DNA from: a virus
IMG/VR virus record: IMGVR_UViG_3300009285_002527
Span: 1-27,651 of that record
DNA: 27,651 bases
Direction: 5' to 3' (one strand)
Shown here: positions 1-7,274 of the stretch, in pieces
How positions within the stretch are numbered: position 1 is the stretch's first letter
How the letters are laid out: each line of letters begins with the position of its first letter
Notes under the pieces: model-generated
What the model saw: only the letters and a program-made list of their open reading frames with translations
Told to the model about the DNA's origin: nothing
The model's database searches: none
Position numbers and translations under genes: made by a program

Positions 1-1507
1 GCAGCAAATCCGCGCGGGCGGGAGATAGATTAACGGTCAAGTTGATGATAGCCGCCTCGCGCTGGCGCTGGTGTTGGGCTAGCAGAATTTCCTTTAAGAT
101 GGTTTCATAGTTTTGCCAGCGCAGACGTTGGTAAAAGGGGGCCAAACCTTTGGCGCTGGTATTGACCAAAACCAAGCCTTCCAACTCGGGGTGGGCATCG
201 ACATACTGTTCAACCCAGCAATTCCCACTACAGACAACCTTACCATTGCGCCTGGTGAAGAAGCTATCGTTGGGAACCTTGAAGCACCAAACCAATCCGT
301 TATAGGCCTCTATGCTAATCGTCCCACCCATGCAGTGGAACAACTCACGCTTGGTTAGGTTCAGTCGCTCCTGCCCGGGGCGATATTCAGAAATGGTTGC
401 ACTATAGCCGTGCTGGATACAAGCTGCTTGGAGTTGGTTATTCAGCAGGGGTTTAGGCTTAAGGTAAAGTGCCTTGGCAGTACTTGCACCCTGTAGGATT
501 GTTCCATCACCATAAATCAACGCATCAAGGAACACCTCAAACTGGCGGGAGGAAAGCTTATTAACCCAGGCAGGAAGCTCATCCCTGGATGGTACCAGCT
601 CTCGGATCCTGTCTGCGCTGCTCTCAAGGATATGGATTACCCCGGCAGGTTTACCCAACCCAAAATTTGTTATGCGCTCGGGGCGAACTGTATACGAATA
701 ATCAATATACTCATAACAGAGCGCCTTGATAATCGGCTCAATTTTATCAACGGCTTGGTAGATGTTCGGATAGTGGTACTTGCTGGCGTAGCATCCATCG
801 GTCAGGAAAATTCCCGCAACGAACAACAGCGCATCCGAGATTGGGTATTCACTCTGATCCTCAAAGTTTCCACAGACTGGCACCGTGATGCGTTCCTTAG
901 TGCTGGCTTCTTCAGCAGTAAAAACCTGCCAGCCGTGCTGTGTCGGCTGCCTATCCCACGAATAAAACCGATGCCCAGGTGTAACCGCAAACGACACCCG
1001 CCTGTTGTTGGCCACATAAAGCGGCCCCTCGTAGTGTCGAGTAATTACATCAGTTGGTTGTTGCCATTGGAGGAATCCGGTGGCAAAGTTCTTTGTCAAC
1101 AATTCATCGGTTGGCTCGAAGTCTTCGATTGATTTCCAGCCATCTTTGGTCAGGAACTCGGTAGCTTCATCGTGACACTCATGGTTGCCGATCATATAAT
1201 TCAATCTGCCGCCCTTGGCGACCAACCTAGCGGCAGGCTCAATCAACTCCACTCGGCAGCGCTCGGCATCTTTCATCAATCGCATACCTTCGGTCTGCCT
1301 GGGTTTATTCTCCTTCCAATGACTCACCACCCCGCAGTCCATCATGTCGCCACCGAAAGTCAGTGTATCAGGCTTGAAATCAGCCGTAAACCTGAAAGCC
1401 GCCTCGATGGCCTTCTGGTCATGAAGCGGCTTCAGATGTCCACCCTCGCGTTCGTAGCCGTGGTGGGCGTCGAAAAGGTTGACAAAGCGAGACTCAGATT
1501 TTGGCAT
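1..1507 (-). CDS. Calcineurin-like metallophosphoesterase interrupted by an intein (3' end outside window)
   Basis: One open frame of 502 codons runs from ATG at 1507 to the window edge with no stop. Residues 1-110 look like a calcineurin-like phosphoesterase: FDAHHG (D13, H15), GGDMMD (D54, D57) and GNHE (N108, H109) match the first three metal-binding motifs of that fold. An intein occupies residues 111-429. The host protein resumes at C430 with WVEQYVDAHPELEG, the type of sequence that normally follows GNHE in phage phosphoesterases. The C-terminal GH/GHxH motifs expected in the family are not seen in the roughly 70 residues left before the edge. An AAGGGGG ribosome binding site lies 10 nt before the ATG; an AAGG also abuts the ATG but is too close. 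The gene is set apart from the late operon by its own promoter. Phage enzymes of this family act on nucleic acid or phosphoester substrates; the substrate here is unknown. Confidence 0.9.
   Translation of the reverse strand, partial: MPKSESRFVNLFDAHHGYEREGGHLKPLHDQKAIEAAFRFTADFKPDTLTFGGDMMDCGVVSHWKENKPRQTEGMRLMKDAERCRVELIEPAARLVAKGGRLNYMIGNHECHDEATEFLTKDGWKSIEDFEPTDELLTKNFATGFLQWQQPTDVITRHYEGPLYVANNRRVSFAVTPGHRFYSWDRQPTQHGWQVFTAEEASTKERITVPVCGNFEDQSEYPISDALLFVAGIFLTDGCYASKYHYPNIYQAVDKIEPIIKALCYEYIDYSYTVRPERITNFGLGKPAGVIHILESSADRIRELVPSRDELPAWVNKLSSRQFEVFLDALIYGDGTILQGASTAKALYLKPKPLLNNQLQAACIQHGYSATISEYRPGQERLNLTKRELFHCMGGTISIEAYNGLVWCFKVPNDSFFTRRNGKVVCSGNCWVEQYVDAHPELEGLVLVNTSAKGLAPFYQRLRWQNYETILKEILLAQHQRQREAAIINLTVNLSPARADLL
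221..1177 (-). mobile_element. Intein with LAGLIDADG-type homing endonuclease (319 aa)
   Basis: Codons 111-429 of the phosphoesterase frame carry a full set of intein blocks. Block A starts with C111 and continues ATEFLTKDGWKSIEDF, a typical N-terminal splicing motif. Block B is SFAVTPGHRF, with the conserved T176 and H179. Two dodecapeptide-like motifs follow, FVAGIFLTDG (229-238, D237) and FLDALIYGDG (326-335, D334), matching LAGLIDADG homing endonuclease helices and acidic residues. Block F is LVWCFKVPNDSFFTRRNGK, and block G is VVCSGN followed by the +1 residue C430. The length fits a Hint splicing domain plus a compact endonuclease. The penultimate residue is Gly instead of the usual His, a variant found in a minority of inteins. 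Splicing would join GNHE directly to CWVEQY. Boundaries are precise because Cys1, Asn-last and Cys+1 are all visible. Confidence 0.95.
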
Positions 1508-1514
1508 CCTTGAA

Positions 1515-1553
1515 AATCCCCCTTCAGGGAATATAGGCTTTAACCGGGGGATT
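1515..1553 (-). promoter_or_regulatory. Hairpin spanning the promoter and hiding the RBS
   Basis: The minus-strand arms AATCCCCC (1553-1546) and GGGGGATT (1522-1515) are perfectly complementary over 8 bp with a 23-nt loop. The 3' arm overlaps the AAGGGGG ribosome binding site. Read-through RNA from the late operon would contain both arms. RNA started at the promoter inside the hairpin (about 1523) would contain only the 3' arm. The stem is followed by TTTTC, so a weak terminator role is an alternative. Confidence 0.6.
1530..1535 (-). promoter_or_regulatory. -10 box of phosphoesterase gene promoter
   Basis: On the minus strand this reads TATATT, matching TATAAT at five of six positions, with the optimal 17-bp spacing from TTGACA. 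The expected transcription start is near 1523-1524, about 16 nt before the ATG at 1507. That start falls just before the 3' arm of a hairpin that contains the ribosome binding site. Confidence 0.8.
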
Positions 1554-1558
1554 GTCAA
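1553..1558 (-). promoter_or_regulatory. -35 box of phosphoesterase gene promoter
   Basis: On the minus strand this reads TTGACA, a perfect sigma70 -35 hexamer. It lies 17 bp upstream of the TATATT at 1535-1530. It sits immediately after the stop codon (1561-1559) of the 1364-aa gene, in the only spacer between that gene and the phosphoesterase gene. Confidence 0.8.
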
Positions 1559-4500
1559 CTATTGACGCCGGGGTGGCATCGGCGAGAGCCGTTGGAGTTC
1601 GCGTTCGACGTAGGTGCTGCGCTTACCCGGTTGTTTGGGTGCGTTGATATAGAGGCTGAATTTGTGTCGCAAAGGTTGAAGCTGCTGGTTTTGTTCGGCA
1701 GCGAAGGTCAAGGCAGCCAAGAGTTGGGCGTTGTTTTCGTCGGCGATTTGACCGTATTCGGCAGCTCGGAGCGCTTCAGAATCTTTGATAGCTTGGTTGA
1801 TAAAATCTTCGGCTTCCTTGGATTCGAGCTGCAGGAGCTTGGTCACCAAGGGCTTGGCGGATTCGTATTTCTGAGCAGCGGTATCCTGGGCCATTTGTTG
1901 ACGACCCAAGGCTTCGGCACGGGCCGCGCCTGCAAGCTGCATCTTCTCGGCATTCTTGCCGCGAACCAGCCCACCAAGCATGAAGCGTTTGGCGACATTT
2001 GCTACGGTATCAGTAAGACCCTCACCTTCGGTAGCAGCGCGACCCACAACGAACGCACCGGGGGTGTTCTGAGCAATGTAGCTGGCAGTTGTTTGGGCGT
2101 TGCGGGCGGCGGATTGATTGGGCTGGCGAATGTTGCGGCCGGTGCGCCAATCGGATCCAGTTAGCAAGGATCCGGGGATTGTAACAAGTGGCGTAAGCAT
2201 GCCGACGTTAGACTCTCTAAACTGCTGCTTGGAGGCTTCCCATTCGCGGCCGGGGGTGGTTTTATCCTGGACCACCCGAAGCGCTCGATTGGGCAGCCCC
2301 TCGGTTCCGGTCATTCGCATGGCCGAGGTGATAGGATCCATGAAGCCAACATAGAGATAATCGTTATTGCCTGCACCCCACGGTAGGTTGATATGTAGCT
2401 GGTTGCGTTCGTTGTCGGTGAGACGATCCTCGGCGCCGGGGGTGATGGTGTTGTTGTACAGAGTAGTTGCCATCATAGGACCAACCATACGAGTCCATGC
2501 ACGGCCAGCCACCTTAGCGCCTGTGGCAAAGCTATCGTCAGGGCCTGTGACCAGGCCTGGGATCAACGACTGCAAGTTTCTAGCATAGAAAGTATAGAAC
2601 GGAATGAACAATCCCCGGAACCACTTCTCCTCGGTCGGCGACAGATCGGAGTAGTCGATCATGATCTTGCGGGTGATACGACCCGCTTTGTCGGGAGCTT
2701 GACCACGTTCGAGGTTAAGCATGAACTCGCCCAGCCGAGGGACGGTCTCTAAGTATCCGCGAATCATGTCCATTTTGCTGATAGCGCCTGCACCAATGGT
2801 CATTACCGCCCTGCCGAATGGCGAGCTATGGCCCTTGAGCATGCGGATTTTAGGATCGTTGTGCAGGCTGGCGCCCAACTCAGAGGTGGCAGCGCCAGAA
2901 CCGATGTTGACTTCTTGGGCCAGCTGGGCGGTATAGTAGAGGGCGCGGTCGGCAGGGGATAGACTCTTGGGATCTACGCCTGAAGTGAATAGCTTAGCGG
3001 CCTTGGCAGCAGATTGGCCCGAAGTGCCGAGACCTTTACCTAGCATGGCACCAAAGATTGCCCCACCGGCTCCGCCTGCCAAGGCACCCTTCCAACCCTG
3101 TTCGCCTTGCTGGTCGGCAGAGGCTGCGCCTGTGAGGGCACCAATTGCGCCGCCAGTGACAGCACCAGTGAAAGGACCACCGTAGGTGGTATCAGCAGCC
3201 TTTAGTGGATTCCAACCTTCGTCAAAACTCAGCAATCTCCAGTTGTCGCCGAGGAAGTTGTTGATCGTAAACGACCCCCAGATGCCTCGGAGGATAGTGC
3301 CCTTGAGCCTGGAGGTAACACGCTGCGCAATACGAAGTGCTTCAGAGGAAGTGTCAGTATGAGCTAACATTCGCTGCGCAATGACCTTCGGCACGAAGCC
3401 AAACTGATCGTTGTACCTGAAGAATACATGATCTTCCGGCAGTAGTTGATTAGCCTTGGCTAGGGCTTTAATGTGCGTGAACACCCCGGTGCCTTCTGCT
3501 GGCACCATCTGGGCAGGCGAAAGAATCTGTTCAAGCTCCGCTGTCAATCGAGGCATGGCATCATGCTTGGCCATGATTTTCTTGACAAACATATCACGAG
3601 CGTGGTTTTCGTAGGTCTCGGCAGCATACCGAGACATGGTTTGAACGTAGTCGCGAAGAGTAGTACGCTCACCGCCTTTATGCAGCTTTTCGGAACCGCT
3701 CTTGCGATACTTACCAACTGGGGCTGCTGCGCCCAAAAAAGGCCGCTCGGGGTTGACGAAATCCAGCACGTAGTCAGGGAAGTAGTCTGGGTTGTCGAGC
3801 AGATGGTTTGGAGTTAGCCTACCGCCTTCGATGCGCAGGCGACCCAACTCATGCGCCCAGGTTTTATGGCGGCGGGCAGCTTCAAGCACACTTGGGGAGG
3901 CTTGTTGTTCGGCCAAGGCAAGGGATTCCTCGACACTTTCCAGCGGCAACCCATCCTCGATAATCTTACCTTTGCGGCCGGTCTCGGCATAACGCCGCAG
4001 CCTAACCAATGTCCAGAAGTCAGTCATGTCGGCACGGGTTTGCAGAGGTTCGACAACCGACTTGAAATCATCGAAGACCTTTGGTGCGACTTCTAGGCGC
4101 TTGTTCTTGAGGTTGATAATCTCGTCGGCTACGTCGTCGAAGCCTGCAGCTTTCAGCTTGCCCTCGGTTGTAAAGGTAGTCTTGATGGATTGCTTGATAG
4201 CGGCTGCAGCCTGCTGCAGGAACTCCCGAGGCGACCGGGCTGGTGGAACATAGCTTAGGGCATCCTGGACCTCTGGGCTGAGCTGGCTGAAGATTTCAGA
4301 CTCTAGCTTGGGGGTTTGCTTGAAGGCATGACGGCCGATTTTGTAGGCCAAGGGCATGCCAACTGCACCGAGGGCTGCACCAATTTTGGGATCCTTGTCG
4401 TAAGCTTTGGCAGTGCCTGCTCCTACGATTGCCCCTACAGTAGCCTTAGTACCAAGCGCCCCGATACGATTCATTAGCTCAGGGCTGATGGCGCCACGCT

Positions 4501-5653
4501 CAGATCCAAGCGACCCGGCAGCGATATTGAGCTTCGGTAGGGATTTAACAGCGCGGGCAGCCTGCAATCCACCAAAGCCTGCACCAGCTCCACCACCGAT
4601 TGCGGCCCATTTCTGCAGCTCTGGATCGTTGAGATCGATCCGGCCCTTGTCGAGTAGTTGTTCGGCCATCTGAGGCATGGCGTTGAGGCCAGCACCTGCG
4701 ACGGCTTGTCCAAGAACTGCTCCCGGGCCGGTTAGTTTGCCGGGTAAGGGTGCTGCCATCGACGCGCCCACAGCTCCACCCTTCGCGGCTTCGAGCATTA
4801 TTCGATTGGCGTCGAGGGGTTGAGGAGATTGGGCAGCTTGCCTGCGTTGCTGGTTGAACTCCATCAGGGCTTGGTAGGCGGCTGGAATGGCTGTGCCGAT
4901 AGCTTTAGATGGAGCAGTTGGCATGGATCCAATTAGGCCGCTGCCCAGAAAAGCTGCTCCGGTAGTGCCCATCGCGCCGGTTTTGTAGCCACCCTGTTCA
5001 CTGGGAGCGATAGTTGGATCGAGTTCAGGGGCATACCCTGAAGCTGCATGAACAGCACCTTTGATAGCTCCACCAACTGCAGGTGCAGCTTGCAGCATGC
5101 GCTTCATATACCCCATCGGCCCACCATCCTCGGGGATGGATTCGGTCAGCAGAAAACGCTTGCGGTCGAGATCAGCAGCCTTGGCAGCTTTCTGCTGCTG
5201 TTCGAGCTGGCTGTCAATCCCGGGCATGTAAGATACAGGCGAAGGGATTGGGCCAGGGCCTTGGTAGGTTGGGAGCTTGTGCTGAAGTTCAGCCTGCTGA
5301 GCCTGAGTCATATCCATGCCTAGGCCACTTGGGAAGCGCACAGGAGCCTTGGCGTTAGCGGGCAGGATCTCGCGGGTGGGTAGAAGGGTCTCGGCACCGC
5401 TTAGCAAGGGGTCGCGTAGGATCTCGGCGGCAGAGGGCTGCTTGGGTAGGGCTGAACGAAACGGTCCTGCGGCTTGGATATTAGACTGAATCCTTTCGTC
5501 GCGGTCGAGATCATCGAGGGTATCTTTGTCAAGCCATGAGCGGTATTCAGGTGCCTCAGCCAAAATGCGTCGTACAGCAGTACGATCATCCGAGCCGTAG
5601 TCAGGGTAGCGCTGTCGGACAAGCTGGGCGAAACTCTGCAGGGTATAAGCCAT
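1559..5653 (-). CDS. Large internal-virion / polyvalent-type phage protein (1364 aa)
   Basis: This is the longest gene in the window. The N-terminus (about 1-45, FAQLVRQRYPDYG) is of a type common at the start of large phage internal proteins. Residues 190-435 contain several Gly/Ala-rich hydrophobic stretches. Residues 825-875 form two glycine-zipper-like segments (GAVTGGAIGALTGAA and GALAGGAGGAIFGAM) that could insert in a membrane. Residues 995-1030 contain YSDLSPTEEKWF and PFYTFYARNL. This resembles a conserved motif of large polyvalent phage proteins, in which an acidic YSDL is followed by a PFYT-type block. The C-terminus is Gln/Glu-rich and probably coiled coil. No lytic transglycosylase or protease motif is evident. 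The start has GGAG 9-13 nt upstream. The position at the end of a run of internal-type proteins suggests DNA ejection or an injected protein (inference). Confidence 0.85.
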   Translation of the reverse strand: MAYTLQSFAQLVRQRYPDYGSDDRTAVRRILAEAPEYRSWLDKDTLDDLDRDERIQSNIQAAGPFRSALPKQPSAAEILRDPLLSGAETLLPTREILPANAKAPVRFPSGLGMDMTQAQQAELQHKLPTYQGPGPIPSPVSYMPGIDSQLEQQQKAAKAADLDRKRFLLTESIPEDGGPMGYMKRMLQAAPAVGGAIKGAVHAASGYAPELDPTIAPSEQGGYKTGAMGTTGAAFLGSGLIGSMPTAPSKAIGTAIPAAYQALMEFNQQRRQAAQSPQPLDANRIMLEAAKGGAVGASMAAPLPGKLTGPGAVLGQAVAGAGLNAMPQMAEQLLDKGRIDLNDPELQKWAAIGGGAGAGFGGLQAARAVKSLPKLNIAAGSLGSERGAISPELMNRIGALGTKATVGAIVGAGTAKAYDKDPKIGAALGAVGMPLAYKIGRHAFKQTPKLESEIFSQLSPEVQDALSYVPPARSPREFLQQAAAAIKQSIKTTFTTEGKLKAAGFDDVADEIINLKNKRLEVAPKVFDDFKSVVEPLQTRADMTDFWTLVRLRRYAETGRKGKIIEDGLPLESVEESLALAEQQASPSVLEAARRHKTWAHELGRLRIEGGRLTPNHLLDNPDYFPDYVLDFVNPERPFLGAAAPVGKYRKSGSEKLHKGGERTTLRDYVQTMSRYAAETYENHARDMFVKKIMAKHDAMPRLTAELEQILSPAQMVPAEGTGVFTHIKALAKANQLLPEDHVFFRYNDQFGFVPKVIAQRMLAHTDTSSEALRIAQRVTSRLKGTILRGIWGSFTINNFLGDNWRLLSFDEGWNPLKAADTTYGGPFTGAVTGGAIGALTGAASADQQGEQGWKGALAGGAGGAIFGAMLGKGLGTSGQSAAKAAKLFTSGVDPKSLSPADRALYYTAQLAQEVNIGSGAATSELGASLHNDPKIRMLKGHSSPFGRAVMTIGAGAISKMDMIRGYLETVPRLGEFMLNLERGQAPDKAGRITRKIMIDYSDLSPTEEKWFRGLFIPFYTFYARNLQSLIPGLVTGPDDSFATGAKVAGRAWTRMVGPMMATTLYNNTITPGAEDRLTDNERNQLHINLPWGAGNNDYLYVGFMDPITSAMRMTGTEGLPNRALRVVQDKTTPGREWEASKQQFRESNVGMLTPLVTIPGSLLTGSDWRTGRNIRQPNQSAARNAQTTASYIAQNTPGAFVVGRAATEGEGLTDTVANVAKRFMLGGLVRGKNAEKMQLAGAARAEALGRQQMAQDTAAQKYESAKPLVTKLLQLESKEAEDFINQAIKDSEALRAAEYGQIADENNAQLLAALTFAAEQNQQLQPLRHKFSLYINAPKQPGKRSTYVERELQRLSPMPPRRQ

Positions 5654-5668
5654 TTATAGAGGCTCCAG

Positions 5669-6496
5669 CTACTTGATTAACAAGCCCTTAGGATCTGGCA
5701 TCTTGCGCGGAGTGAAGCCTTCGACCTTTGCGCCGGGCGTGATGATATTACGCATAGTTTGCGGATCGAATACAGGCATTGGCCTTGAAGCTCTTGCCGC
5801 ACCGATAACATTACGGTCGGCTTCATTCTGTAGGCCGAACATATTCATCTGGGCTTGCTGGTTCCAGTGCTCTTTCTGTCGATCAAGCGCTTCTATCTGT
5901 ACCTGTAGACGCGCTCTGGTATTAGCATCGACAGTCTGCGAAAGCTGTAGCTGCAACTCATTACGCTGCTGCTGCGCACGATCACGTTGCTGAATAGCTG
6001 CGACGGCGCGACTCGTACGGGCAGCCTCCGTTAGCTGGGTCTGTTGCATTTTCAAGTCTGCTGGGGTTTCCATCCGATAGACTGACTGGGTTGGACCAGC
6101 GTTAGGATCGTTCGGATCAGCATCGACGGTTTTCAAGCTATTCGACACTGGCTCATATTGCTGGCCGGTCGTGACCGTCTTGCCCAGGATATCCCGAAGG
6201 CTTGCAGGCAACTGTTCGCGCACCGACGCCGGATAATCACCACCGCCCATCTTGCCCCAGGCCGACAACACATTGGCCTCGTCACGTTGACGGGTAGCCG
6301 TATCAGCCTCGTTCTGTTGCAGCCCAAGTTGTTGCCTGCGGAAGTTCTGCATCTGTGCGCGCTCGGTTTCCTCAGCCTGTTGCTGGCGCTGCCGCAAGCT
6401 ATTCTCCAAAGCCTGCTGCTTAAGGCGCTGGTAGATATCCGCACCTTGGGCTGCGCCCTGGAACATCCCACCCAAACCTGCCATCCATCCTGCCAT
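5669..6496 (-). CDS. Putative internal virion protein, coiled coil (275 aa)
   Basis: The N-terminus (MAGWMAGLGGMFQGAAQGA) is a Gly/Met-rich amphipathic or hydrophobic helix. Two charged Gln/Arg-rich stretches, about 25-75 and 150-215, are likely coiled coils. The C-terminus is Pro/Lys-containing and ends MPDPKGLLIK. It is preceded by an excellent AAGGAGG ribosome binding site and lies 15 nt before the 1364-aa gene. The design of a short hydrophobic head followed by Gln-rich helix is shared with the 251-aa gene just upstream. I recognise no named family. The operon position supports a minor virion or ejection protein. Confidence 0.8.
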   Translation of the reverse strand: MAGWMAGLGGMFQGAAQGADIYQRLKQQALENSLRQRQQQAEETERAQMQNFRRQQLGLQQNEADTATRQRDEANVLSAWGKMGGGDYPASVREQLPASLRDILGKTVTTGQQYEPVSNSLKTVDADPNDPNAGPTQSVYRMETPADLKMQQTQLTEAARTSRAVAAIQQRDRAQQQRNELQLQLSQTVDANTRARLQVQIEALDRQKEHWNQQAQMNMFGLQNEADRNVIGAARASRPMPVFDPQTMRNIITPGAKVEGFTPRKMPDPKGLLIK

Positions 6497-6508
6497 TGGT
6501 GGCCTCCT

Positions 6509-7264
6509 TTACTTGCGAAGCAGCGCAATCAGCGAAGGCGCCAATTGAGCGGCGGTTGAGGCAGCCGTTCCGAGCCAGTTGCGATTGGCGGTCTTGGGAA
6601 TGGTGGACTGCTGCGGATTCAAAGCACCTGTCATGGCACGCTGCTGGGCTTGTTTGAAGGCTATCTCGCTGTCGTACCAGGACTTCTTGGCTTTGGCCGA
6701 GGCCTTGGGGGCAGCGGTGCCGTAGCCCAGGCGCGACAGATCAGGCTGACTATCAGTGTTGGCGAAGAAGTCCTGTTCGGCTGCACCTCGGGCCTGCGGC
6801 GATGCAAATGACATAACATCCTGGCCATAGCCACCCTCAGGGATACGAAGCCCACCCTGCGGCATGTAGCCCGCCAAGTCGCCCGGGGGTTGGATGTTTC
6901 TGGCGTTGCCTAGGATATTGGCGTAAAGGGCTGATTTCAGGCGGGCGTCCTGCTGAGCCTGCGGGTTGAGCTGTGAGGCTTCTAGCGCCATCTTCTGGTT
7001 GGCTTGGGCCTGCTGGGCAGCAAACTCAGCCTGTCGCTGGGCCAGCTCCCTTTCAAATTGCTGGGACTGCTGAGCTAGCTGATCAGCATTCTGCTGGGCA
7101 TTAGCCTTACCCGAGAACAGTCCGCCTATCGCGTTCAGGCCCCCGCCAATCAGCGCCCCTGCAGCAGGAGATTGCCAGAAGCTGCCTGAAGGACTAGCTA
7201 CGGTAGGGGTCTTTGCCGAAAGCGCAGACTGGGTAGCCGAAGGAAGTGCATCCATCCATCCCAT
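6509..7264 (-). CDS. Putative internal virion protein with glycine-zipper head (251 aa)
   Basis: Residues about 32-52 (SPAAGALIGGGLNAIGGLFS) form a Gly-rich hydrophobic segment of the glycine-zipper type. A strongly Gln/Ala-rich helical region follows at about 55-105 (QQFERELAQRQAEFAAQQAQ). The middle is Gly/Pro-rich. The C-terminus carries a second hydrophobic stretch (TAASTAAQLAPSLIALL). The start has TAGGAG with good spacing, and its spacer follows directly on the stop of the 947-aa gene. Many podoviruses carry a small internal protein of this design that is ejected with the DNA, but I cannot name a specific family. Confidence 0.8.
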   Translation of the reverse strand: MGWMDALPSATQSALSAKTPTVASPSGSFWQSPAAGALIGGGLNAIGGLFSGKANAQQNADQLAQQSQQFERELAQRQAEFAAQQAQANQKMALEASQLNPQAQQDARLKSALYANILGNARNIQPPGDLAGYMPQGGLRIPEGGYGQDVMSFASPQARGAAEQDFFANTDSQPDLSRLGYGTAAPKASAKAKKSWYDSEIAFKQAQQRAMTGALNPQQSTIPKTANRNWLGTAASTAAQLAPSLIALLRK

Positions 7265-7274
7265 TTGTAATCTC

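Noticed and set aside
113-358. Plus-strand 81-codon frame near the left edge
   Set aside because: It overlaps the intein C-terminal splice motifs, has no ribosome binding site and no domain.
1-1507. Pseudogene or frameshifted phosphoesterase
   Set aside because: The frame is fully open and all intein blocks are intact; insertion of an intein explains the split motifs.
632-1513. Long plus-strand frames over the intein and phosphoesterase region, and the minus frame at 802-1017
   Set aside because: They are shadows. The minus-strand frame from 1507 carries recognisable phosphoesterase and intein motifs, which these lack.
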